A DNA stretch of 64,000 nt, taken from the NCBI GenBank assembly GCA_017347465.1, contig AP021858.1, positions 2,498,472 through 2,562,471 of the forward strand, in the 5' to 3' direction. Source of the stretch: Candidatus Nitrosymbiomonas proteolyticus (lineage in GTDB: Bacteria; Armatimonadota; Fimbriimonadia; Fimbriimonadales; Fimbriimonadaceae). The notes below the pieces were generated by a model. It saw only the letters and a list, made by a program, of their open reading frames with translations. It was not told where the DNA came from and made no database searches. Shown here in pieces: positions 57,193-64,000 of the stretch. Within the stretch, counting starts at the first letter, position 1. Each line of letters opens with the position of its first letter. The position numbers were made by a program, and so were the translations under genes.

Positions 57193-58464
57193 CTATTCGA
57201 TGGCTTGCGTATACACGGCGCGCAGGACTTCATCCGGGGTCGTCCAGCCCTGAAGGATCTTCGTGATGCCGTCTTCGAGCATCGTTCGGTAGCCCTGCTT
57301 TCGGGCCGCGGCGACGAGTTCTGGGTAGTCGGCTTTGTGGGCGATTGCTTGCCGGAGGTCGGGCGTTCCGAGAATCAACTCGAACACGGCGGTTCGGCCC
57401 TTGTAACCCGTTCCCCGGCACTCCGCGCAGCCCTTCCCTGCCATGATCTGCGCTCCCTCGAGTTGAGCGGAGGTGAGGCTGAGCATCTGCAATTCTTCTT
57501 CGGTCGGCGAGTAGGGCTGGCGGCACTTGGCGCAGTTCAGCCTGACGAGCCTTTGCGCCATGATCGCAACGGTCGTCCCGGCGATCAGATAGGGCTCCGC
57601 GCCCATATCAATCATTCGGCCAACGGTCTCGACGGCGTTGTTGGTGTGAAGCGTGGTCAGCACGAGGTGGCCCGTCAACCCCGCCTGAATCCCGATCGAG
57701 AGCGACTCCGGGTCTCGCATTTCACCCACGAGCATGATGTCAGGGTCTTGGCGGAGGAACGACCGCATAACTCTCGGAAAGCTCATCTTCTCTGTCACTT
57801 GGACCTGGGCGATGTTGTTTTCGAACTCATATTCGACCGGGTCTTCGACCGTAACGATGTTCTTCCGAACGTGGTCAAGCGTGTTGATCGAGGCGTACAG
57901 GGTCGAGGTCTTTCCGGACCCGGTCGGGCCGGTAACGATGACCAAGCCGTAGGGGACCTGGACCGCGCGTTGCCATTTCGTCAGAACGTCTTCTGGCATC
58001 CCCAGCTTTTGTAGCTCCACCCGCATCGCCGCCGGGTCGAGGATTCTCATCACGAACTTCTCGCCGTTCAAACACGGGACGCAAGAGGCACGGGCTGAAA
58101 GCCTGCGCCCCATGAACTCCATGTCGATTCTCCCGTCTTGGGGCTCGCGGGTCTCGTCGATCCTCATTCCAGCCGATAGCTTGAGCCGTGCCAGCACGTT
58201 CGCGGCTTGTTCGGGCGGGAGCTGCCCGGTCGCGTGGAGCACGCCGTCTTGCCGGTACCGAATCTTGAGCTGGTCGCGTTCAGGCTGAAGATGGATGTCG
58301 CTCGTGTTGGTCTCTAGGGCGCTGATGAAGATGTTGTCGACGATTCCCACGGCGAGAGACATATCGTCTCCGCCCATCTCCTTCGCCATTCCCGATTCCC
58401 GGAGGATGAGTCGAAAGCGCTTGGCTGCGCCCCAATTGAACTGTGAGTGGTCGCTGATCGACAT
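57193..58464 (-). CDS. PilB/GspE-type secretion and pilus assembly ATPase
   Basis: A 423-residue traffic ATPase. It lacks the N1 domain of long PilB proteins. Walker A is GPTGSGKTSTLYA, the Asp box TVEDPVEYEFE, Walker B DPDIMLVGEMRD and the His box LVLTTLHTNNA. A tetracysteine zinc element follows (LNCAKC and GKGCAEC). It powers assembly of a type IV pilus or type II pseudopilus from the cytoplasm. The start ATG 58464 has AGGACC upstream; earlier in-frame codons add 14 unlikely residues. The prepilin at 5253-5894 may be a client. Confidence 0.92.
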   Translation of the reverse strand: MSISDHSQFNWGAAKRFRLILRESGMAKEMGGDDMSLAVGIVDNIFISALETNTSDIHLQPERDQLKIRYRQDGVLHATGQLPPEQAANVLARLKLSAGMRIDETREPQDGRIDMEFMGRRLSARASCVPCLNGEKFVMRILDPAAMRVELQKLGMPEDVLTKWQRAVQVPYGLVIVTGPTGSGKTSTLYASINTLDHVRKNIVTVEDPVEYEFENNIAQVQVTEKMSFPRVMRSFLRQDPDIMLVGEMRDPESLSIGIQAGLTGHLVLTTLHTNNAVETVGRMIDMGAEPYLIAGTTVAIMAQRLVRLNCAKCRQPYSPTEEELQMLSLTSAQLEGAQIMAGKGCAECRGTGYKGRTAVFELILGTPDLRQAIAHKADYPELVAAARKQGYRTMLEDGITKILQGWTTPDEVLRAVYTQAIE

Positions 58465-58560
58465 GGCTGTGGTCCTATGTTTGCGTAAGGGGATGGCCGG
58501 AATCAAGAGCCAACGCCCGCTCGCGATGCCTACGGGCGGCAGATTCGGCCATACTGTGCC

Positions 58561-59490
58561 GTGTCCCCACGGCCTCCTGGCGGTTTCAGCCTCTTCCTCT
58601 TACTCACTGTGACGGCTTGGGGGCTCAATTTCGTTGCCCTAAAAGTGGTGTACCTGGAGGTCGGGCCGGCTGCGTTGGGCTTTACTCGGTCCCTCATCAT
58701 GCTGGCGACCCTCGTGCCGGTTTGCTGGCTTGCCAAGGCGCCCCTGCGCTATGAGCGCTCGACGGCGGCGCTTATCCTGTTGCAGGGCTTCATCAGCATG
58801 GGGCTCTACATGGTGGCCTTCCTAGAAGCCCTTCGCCTGACGGGGCCCGCGGAAGGCGCGCTCGTCCTTTCGACTTGCCCGGTTCTTACGACCCTACTGG
58901 CCATGGCCGTGCGGCAAGAGGCGTTTCGATGGGCCACGCTGCTCTATGCGCTTGTGGCTTTCGGAGGAGTCGCGCTGGTCATCGCCGGAGGGGTCGCCTT
59001 GCGTTCCACGTCCTTGATGGGTTACCTGCTCATGGTTCTGGCGGCCTTGACGTGGGCTGTTGGGACGGTGATTAGCAAGCCGCTGGTACAGAAGCACTCG
59101 CCCTATACGGTCCTGACCCTTTCGATTCCCGGCGCGCTGCCGGTTCTTGCGACCTATGGACTTTGGGACACCCTTCATACGCCCTGGACGAGTTTGTCGG
59201 GGTTGACGTGGCTTGCGTACGGATTCGTCGCGCTGGTCGCGGGGACGTTTGGCTTTGTGGGTTTCTATGTGGGGGTTCGGCAGATCGGGGCGACCGGCGC
59301 GATGCTGTACCAGTACCTTGTTCCGGTCGTTGCGGCGGTGGCTGCCTGGCTCTGGCTTGGGCAATCGCTCGTGGGAGTTCAGTGGCTTGGCATGGCGATC
59401 ACCCTCGCCGCCGTGTTTCAGGCGACTCGAAGCCGGTCGCGGGAATTGCGGCCGCCCCGAGAGGAACTTGCCGCGGGCCCTGCGGTCTGA
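58561..59490 (+). CDS. EamA/DMT-superfamily transporter
   Basis: A 309-residue membrane protein with ten hydrophobic helices in two EamA repeats; the internal repeat is visible as LTVTAWGLNFVALK and LAALTWAVGTVISKPL. Members export metabolites or amino acids; the cargo is unknown. GCCATACT, with CATACT at 58550-58555, lies five bases before GTG 58561. Divergent from pilB. Confidence 0.87.
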   Translation: MSPRPPGGFSLFLLLTVTAWGLNFVALKVVYLEVGPAALGFTRSLIMLATLVPVCWLAKAPLRYERSTAALILLQGFISMGLYMVAFLEALRLTGPAEGALVLSTCPVLTTLLAMAVRQEAFRWATLLYALVAFGGVALVIAGGVALRSTSLMGYLLMVLAALTWAVGTVISKPLVQKHSPYTVLTLSIPGALPVLATYGLWDTLHTPWTSLSGLTWLAYGFVALVAGTFGFVGFYVGVRQIGATGAMLYQYLVPVVAAVAAWLWLGQSLVGVQWLGMAITLAAVFQATRSRSRELRPPREELAAGPAV

Positions 59491-59512
59491 GACCCTGGTG
59501 TAAACTCTGGGA

Positions 59513-60883
59513 ATGCTCGCCGTATTTGCGTTGCTGGTGGCCCATCAAGCTTCCGCGATCCAGGCCACCGCTTTGGACGTGGGCGAGCGCTTGCGAGCGA
59601 TCGATGTGCTTTGGGCGGAAACGCCAGCGCTCGACAGGCGGATCGCGGCGTCCCCTCTGATTCAGGAGGGGGTGGTGTTTGCGGGCGCCGGCCGGAACTC
59701 CGAAGCGTGTGAGTTCCTCGACAAGGCGGCGGCGGAGTTATCGGGTGGCGAGGTCTCTGCGGGCGACGCAGTGACGCTTCGATTCTCTTCGCCGGTGGTC
59801 GAACCGGGAAAGTCCGCCGAGTTGAAGTTGGGCTGGGCGTATCTCCCCTCGAAGCCCGACGCCGTCAGCGTGGCGGTCGCCGGTAGGACCGTGCAGCTAT
59901 TACCAGGACGCAGCGTCACCGTCGAAGTCAATCCGGCTTGGGGTGAGCCCGATCTCGCTCTGACGCCCGAAATCGGCTATGCGGTGCCGACTACGGTCGG
60001 AACGAAGTCGCGCACGGCCTACTTGACCATCTTGAAGGGCGGGCGGCAGAGGATCGACACACTCTCGCGGGCCACTGACCCCCAAGCTCGGGATTTGGGC
60101 CTGGAGCTCCAGCGATTGCTCGCCGAGCCGCTCACCTGGACCCACGAGACTCCGATCCTCGATTGGGTCTATGTGGGAGAACAACTCGATCAGGGGCGCA
60201 AGAAGCTGAGCGAACTCGCGCGGCTCCCTTTTGCGCGTCACAAGCAGACCGTGTTTCGCGCCGAGTTTCCGCGCCAGGCGCGAGGGAAAACGCCCCCGCC
60301 CGATCCTCAAGTCGTTCTCATCGCCGTTCCCGGTCCAACGGGGGGCGAGTCGTCGTTTTTTGAGTCGTATGGGCGCGGGCGGGTCGCACTCGAAGCGGAG
60401 CGGCGAGGTTGGGTTTTCGTGTCGGTCCGCAGTTCGCCCTCGGCCCTCGAAGACGCCTTGGAGTGGCTTCAGCAGGTTCGGGGAATCCGAATCCGCCACC
60501 TAGTCGTAATGGGGCATGGCCAAGGCGCGGGTGTCGCGCTCAGCGCGGCGAGCCTGCCGATCAAGCCCGCCGCGGCGGCGATTCTCGCACCGAATCAAGC
60601 CTCGTTCCTGCGGGAGTGGATCGAGCTTCCTCTCTACCTTTCGGTCGGGCTAGGCGACGGCGGACGGCTTCGCGCTTCGGTGGAGTCGCTTGCGAGGGAA
60701 ATCGGCGAGCGACCCGACTTCCGATTCGATCAGATTCCGAATTGCGAGCACTTCACTGTGGTCGCCGAGTCCATTCCGGCCGTTTTCGAGTTCTTCGACA
60801 GGTTCGTTCCGCCCGTACTTCCTGAGCCCGACCCGGACGGCGGCGAGTCCTGTTCGATCCCGTCCTCTGGCCTCGATTCGTAG
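59513..60883 (+). CDS. Exported alpha/beta-hydrolase-like protein lacking the nucleophile serine
   Basis: A 456-residue protein with a signal peptide (residues 1-15, ending HQASA). The N-terminal half, to about residue 260, is of unknown fold. The C-terminal half resembles an alpha/beta hydrolase: strand VVLIAVPGPTGG, then RHLVVMGHGQGAGVAL, where the usual GHSQG is GHGQG, so residue 336 is glycine instead of serine. A later NCEHFTVV block could hold the histidine. It is probably not a standard esterase. TAAACT at 59501-59506 lies six bases before the ATG. Confidence 0.75.
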   Translation: MLAVFALLVAHQASAIQATALDVGERLRAIDVLWAETPALDRRIAASPLIQEGVVFAGAGRNSEACEFLDKAAAELSGGEVSAGDAVTLRFSSPVVEPGKSAELKLGWAYLPSKPDAVSVAVAGRTVQLLPGRSVTVEVNPAWGEPDLALTPEIGYAVPTTVGTKSRTAYLTILKGGRQRIDTLSRATDPQARDLGLELQRLLAEPLTWTHETPILDWVYVGEQLDQGRKKLSELARLPFARHKQTVFRAEFPRQARGKTPPPDPQVVLIAVPGPTGGESSFFESYGRGRVALEAERRGWVFVSVRSSPSALEDALEWLQQVRGIRIRHLVVMGHGQGAGVALSAASLPIKPAAAAILAPNQASFLREWIELPLYLSVGLGDGGRLRASVESLAREIGERPDFRFDQIPNCEHFTVVAESIPAVFEFFDRFVPPVLPEPDPDGGESCSIPSSGLDS

Positions 60884-60928
60884 GTACAATCGAACCCATT
60901 CCCACTCGGTTGGGGAGGAGGTTGAACG

Positions 60929-61516
60929 TTGCCTCATAGTGGAAAGAAGCACCCGCGCGAAACCCAGCCAGAGGCGCCCATCGAGTCGCAAATGAACCCA
61001 CAGAATTCGGCAACTGATGGCGAGGGCAAGACCAGGGCAGAAGGGGCCACGCCCAGCCTCGAAGAGCAGCTCGCCTCGGCCCTCGACGAGCGCGACCGGA
61101 TGCGCGATCAAATGCTTCGTGCGTTCGCCGAGGTTCAGAACCAGCGTAAGCGGCTCGCAAACGAACGGGATGCGATGCGCCAGTTCATTCTCGAAGAGTT
61201 GATGAGCGGCATGATCCCCGTTCTCGACAACCTGGAAAGGAGCTTGGCTGCCGCAGATGCGGGGGCCAGCAGGGAGTCGCTGCTCGAAGGCGTTCGGGGA
61301 GTCGAACGGCAGTTCCGAACGGTATTGGAGTCGTTTCACGTAAAGCGGATCAACGCCAAGGGGAAGATGTTCGATCCGAACCTACATGAAGCTGTAAGTA
61401 CCGTCGCAACCGCCGAGTTGCCCGAAGGAACGGTGGTCGAGGAGATCGAGTCGGGCTATACGATCCGCGAGGGGGTGCTGCGGCCCGCCAAGGTGCAGGT
61501 CGCGAAGAGGTCGTGA
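60929..61516 (+). CDS. grpE: GrpE, nucleotide exchange factor for DnaK
   Basis: A 195-residue GrpE. A charged N-terminal extension of about 40 residues and a long helix (QLASALDERDRMRDQMLRAF) lead to the conserved region NLERSLAA and the C-terminal beta-wing PNLHEAVSTVATAELPEG, then GTVVEEIESGY. It would release ADP from DnaK. No dnaK or dnaJ is in the window. The start is TTG 60929 with GGAGGAGG seven bases upstream. TACAAT at 60885-60890 may be its -10 box, giving a leader of about 32 bases. The end overlaps glmM by 4 bp. Confidence 0.92.
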   Translation: MPHSGKKHPRETQPEAPIESQMNPQNSATDGEGKTRAEGATPSLEEQLASALDERDRMRDQMLRAFAEVQNQRKRLANERDAMRQFILEELMSGMIPVLDNLERSLAAADAGASRESLLEGVRGVERQFRTVLESFHVKRINAKGKMFDPNLHEAVSTVATAELPEGTVVEEIESGYTIREGVLRPAKVQVAKRS

Positions 61517-62892
61517 GCCGCCCCAAGTTCGGAACCGACGGGATTCGCGGCGTCGCGGGCACCCAACTGACGCCTGAACTGGCGTTGCTCGTGGGTAAGG
61601 CGGTCGCCCAGGTGCTGGCGAGCGGGTCCGGAAGCCGGGCCGTCATGGGCCGAGACACCCGAAAGAGCGGGTCGATGGTGGGTGCGGCGGTCGCTGCCGG
61701 ACTGGCTTCCCGCGGCGTCGACGTGAGGACGTTGGGCATCGTTCCTACGGGCCTTGCCAGTTTCGAAACTCGCAGGGGCGGATTCGACTTGGGAGTCGTA
61801 ATCTCCGCTAGCCACAACCCGGCCGAAGACAACGGCATCAAGGTGCTGGGTCCGAGCGGCGCAAAGCTCGATGAGGACTCGGAGCAAGAGATCGAATCTC
61901 TCATCGACGACTTTCGCGCAGACCCCCTCGATGGGCTTGCGGTCGGTGGAATCGAACTTGCTATAGGGGCTCGGGAACGGTATTGCCAATGGTTGGAGTC
62001 ACTTGTGCCCGAGGGACTCGCCGGGTTGCGAATCGCGATGGACTGCGCTCATGGAGCTGCGTACGAGATCGCCCCGAGTGTTTTTCGGCAGCTTGGCGCT
62101 GAAGTCGTTTGCGTCGGCGTTGCGCCCGACGGGCTCAACATCAACGCCGAGGGGGGAGCGACCAAGCCGCATAGCATCCAGAAACTCACTCAAGAGAGCC
62201 GAGCGGACCTCGGAATCTCGTTTGATGGAGACGCCGATCGCGCGGTTTTCAGCGATTCTCTGGGGCGGCTCTTCAACGGCGACCGCATGATGGCGATTTG
62301 GGCGGGACATTGGCGGAAGGAAGGAAGGATGGCATCGCCAAGCGTGGTCGGAACCGTCATGAGCAATGGGGGCTTCGCAAGGTACTTGAGCGCGAACGGG
62401 CTGGACCTCCAGCGGGCCAAGGTGGGCGACCGAAACGTGACTCGGATGATCGGCGAACTCGGCGCCCAGATCGGCGGCGAGCAAAGTGGCCATGTGATCT
62501 TCCCCGAACTTGGGCCGACGGGCGATGGCTTGGTGACCGCGCTCGAACTCGTGCGAGTTCTCAAGCGCGAAGGCAAGAGCCTCGCCGATCACTTCGACGA
62601 CTTCGAGCCTTGGCCGCAGATTCTCGTGAACGTCAATACGCGAGCTAACTCAGGGTGGGACAAGGGACCCAAGGTGTCCAGTTCTCTCACCTCGGCGACG
62701 GCGCGTGTGGGGAGCCGGGGGCGAGTCGTCGTGCGTGCGAGCGGAACTCAGCCGATGGTGCGGGTGATGGTCGAGGCTGACGACCAGGCGCTCCGCGACG
62801 AAGCCTGTCAAGAGATCGTCGATGCGCTTTGCGAAGAACTCGGAGGGACGGTGTATTCGACCGTCGACCTGACCTATGCTCTTGGCGATTGA
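61513..62892 (+). CDS. glmM: GlmM, phosphoglucosamine mutase
   Basis: A 459-residue alpha-D-phosphohexomutase converting GlcN-6-P to GlcN-1-P for UDP-GlcNAc and hence peptidoglycan. The phosphorylated serine is S100 in SASHNPAEDNG, the metal loop is DGDADR, the sugar loop is GGEQSGH and the phosphate loop RASGTQPMVRVM. The N-terminus KFGTDGIRGVAG is that of GlmM. The start GTG 61513 overlaps the grpE TGA as GTGA. Its last 17 bases overlap coaX. Confidence 0.94.
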   Translation: MSRPKFGTDGIRGVAGTQLTPELALLVGKAVAQVLASGSGSRAVMGRDTRKSGSMVGAAVAAGLASRGVDVRTLGIVPTGLASFETRRGGFDLGVVISASHNPAEDNGIKVLGPSGAKLDEDSEQEIESLIDDFRADPLDGLAVGGIELAIGARERYCQWLESLVPEGLAGLRIAMDCAHGAAYEIAPSVFRQLGAEVVCVGVAPDGLNINAEGGATKPHSIQKLTQESRADLGISFDGDADRAVFSDSLGRLFNGDRMMAIWAGHWRKEGRMASPSVVGTVMSNGGFARYLSANGLDLQRAKVGDRNVTRMIGELGAQIGGEQSGHVIFPELGPTGDGLVTALELVRVLKREGKSLADHFDDFEPWPQILVNVNTRANSGWDKGPKVSSSLTSATARVGSRGRVVVRASGTQPMVRVMVEADDQALRDEACQEIVDALCEELGGTVYSTVDLTYALGD

Positions 62893-63664
62893 CGTCGGAA
62901 ACTCCTGGACCTCGTTCGGGGCATTTGCCGAGGGTGTCTCGCAGGGATTCGCAGGGTGCGAGACGAGCCTGCTTCGCAACGCGGCGACGGCCATTACCGC
63001 GCTCGATTCGTGCCTCGTGGAGTTAGGGATCGGTCCAGGTGACTTCGATTGCGTTCTCGCTAGCGTTGTGCCGGAGGTAAGGCAATGGCTCGTCGATCGG
63101 CTCTGGGACCTCACCTCAAAGGCCCCTCTTGAACTCAAGGCTGCCGGGGATGTCGGCTTGACGGTCGATTACGAGCATCCCGAGACGATGGGCTCGGACC
63201 GGGTCGCGAACGCCCTCGAAGCGATCGGGTCCTGCCGCCTTCCCGCCATCGTCGTCGACTGCGGAACAGCGACGACGTTTGAGGTCCTGACGCCCGATGG
63301 GGCGCTTCGTGGGGGGCCGATCCTTGCGGGAATCGAAGTCAGTTTGCAAGCGCTTTCCAGCAAGACTTCCCTGCTGCCCCAAGTAGGCGCGCGAGCCGCA
63401 TTGAGTCCGCTCAACCGTTCGACCGCCGACGCGATGGTTGCTGGCGCGGTGCTGGGGCACGCTCACGCCGTCGTGGGGCTCGTCGGCGCGATCGAAGTTG
63501 AGTTGGGATCGGAATGCGAGGTCGTGTTGACGGGAGGACTAGGGGGTCTGATCGCGCCCCATTGTCCCGGAAGGTTCCAATACGACCCGCACTGGACGCT
63601 GCGGGGCATGGTCAGAGCATTCGAGCGTCTCTCTGGACCGACGAACCTGGCCCTTGAGTCATAG
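62876..63664 (+). CDS. coaX: CoaX, type III pantothenate kinase
   Basis: A 262-residue kinase for the first step of coenzyme A synthesis. ATP-binding blocks of the acetate/sugar kinase superfamily are present: AIDVGNSWTSFGAF at the N-terminus and VVDCGTATTFEVL near residue 125, with the type III motif GSDRVAN at about residue 105. The end has LTGGLGGLIAPHC. ATG 62876 is 17 bases inside glmM, so they are coupled. Confidence 0.92.
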   Translation: MLLAIDVGNSWTSFGAFAEGVSQGFAGCETSLLRNAATAITALDSCLVELGIGPGDFDCVLASVVPEVRQWLVDRLWDLTSKAPLELKAAGDVGLTVDYEHPETMGSDRVANALEAIGSCRLPAIVVDCGTATTFEVLTPDGALRGGPILAGIEVSLQALSSKTSLLPQVGARAALSPLNRSTADAMVAGAVLGHAHAVVGLVGAIEVELGSECEVVLTGGLGGLIAPHCPGRFQYDPHWTLRGMVRAFERLSGPTNLALES

Positions 63665-64000
63665 CCTCGATTCTCGCCACGAAATCTTCCGTCGACCGTG
63701 CGATCCGCAAGCCGAAGTACGCGGTTCCCATGTTGAACCGGATTCCGCTCACCCCGGCTCTCCGGGCATGCTTCGCGATCTTCCCGGCCAGGACCCAGTC
63801 CGCGTAGTCCGCAGCGTCGGGTTCGTCGATCACGTAGGGAGCGATGAGTCGCATCCACTTGTCGATCGGCTGGACATAGAGCCTGTCCATGTGGTCGATG
63901 CGAGGCTCGATTTCGAACAGAAACACGACATCGCGCAGGAGCAGCGAAGTGAGCTTAGGACCGACCCCTCGAACATCGACCATTCGCAGGAACTGGGGTT
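63612..64000 (-). CDS. Helix-hairpin-helix protein (partial, cut by the window edge)
   Basis: The frame is open from the right edge of the window to the stop at 63612-63614, so its N-terminus is outside. The visible 128 residues begin with a helix-hairpin-helix (VDVRGVGPKLTSLLLRDVV), as in DNA glycosylases or repair proteins, then an alpha-helical region with HMDRLYVQPIDKW and GIRFNMGTAYFGLRIA. I do not recognise the family. Its end overlaps the convergent coaX by 53 bases. An internal ATG at 63983 is unlikely to be the true start because the HhH would be cut. Confidence 0.6.
   Translation of the reverse strand, partial: PQFLRMVDVRGVGPKLTSLLLRDVVFLFEIEPRIDHMDRLYVQPIDKWMRLIAPYVIDEPDAADYADWVLAGKIAKHARRAGVSGIRFNMGTAYFGLRIARSTEDFVARIEAMTQGPGSSVQRDARML

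Noticed and set aside
1-64000. CRISPR arrays, insertion sequences, phage genes or att sites
   Set aside because: No regularly spaced repeats, transposase or integrase motifs, or terminal inverted repeats were seen.

Overview
The window looks like a chromosomal housekeeping region of a GC-rich, Gram-negative-type bacterium. My best guess is Armatimonadota (Fimbriimonadia-like). That rests on the mix of features: a Firmicutes/Actinobacteria-like division-cluster order (ftsQ-DUF881-sbp-ftsA-ftsZ), a MurC-Ddl fusion, a PEP-CTERM surface protein, a prepilin gene, and many promoters placed right against the start codon. The phylum is inferred, not shown. There is no rRNA, tRNA, CRISPR array, insertion sequence or phage gene.

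Layout. 1-2616 (minus): MoxR ATPase, DUF58 protein and the start of a TgpA-like transglutaminase gene. 2817-5256 (plus): ROK kinase, a 62-residue protein and an orphan 2-oxoacid dehydrogenase E2. 5253-6759 (minus): small operon of a cysteine-rich anchored protein, a membrane protein and a prepilin. 6874-8829 (minus): GH15 glucoamylase. 8830-9233 has no protein gene but holds a strong candidate for an unannotated structured RNA ending in an intrinsic terminator. 9234-16519: NamZ-type muramidase, an unknown protein, a secreted protein, CapA-like phosphoesterase, class III aminotransferase, esterase, UbiA prenyltransferase and a small zinc-ribbon protein.

16620-34682 (minus) is a complete compact dcw cluster. 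In transcription order it runs mraZ, rsmH, ftsL, ftsI, murE, murF, mraY, murD, ftsW, murG, murC-ddl, ftsQ, DUF881, sbp, ftsA, ftsZ. Most genes overlap by 4 bp. It has a clear sigma-70 promoter before mraZ, an internal promoter before ftsZ and a 13-bp terminator hairpin after ftsZ. murB is absent. The enzymes take UDP-MurNAc to lipid II, and the Fts proteins build the divisome.

34961-50588 holds both halves of a split cobalamin-dependent methionine synthase, about 12 kb apart and on opposite strands. Between them lie a CHRD/PEP-CTERM protein, M28 peptidase, MutY, GuaA, MscL with a C-terminal zinc ribbon, two glycoside-hydrolase-type genes (GHL10, GH29), a TPR/SPINDLY-type glycosyltransferase and a secreted protein. 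50630-64000: GNAT, PIG-L deacetylase, OsmC, TpiA, thioesterase, amidase, PepSY protein, a membrane-anchored protein, PilB/GspE ATPase, EamA transporter, a hydrolase-fold protein lacking its serine, GrpE, GlmM, CoaX and an HhH protein cut by the window edge.

The two most notable non-coding signals are the candidate RNA at about 8981-9210 and the repeated fusion of a TAnnnT -10 box to the start codon (5-9 bp gap) at 13 transcription-unit heads, which suggests widespread leaderless mRNAs.
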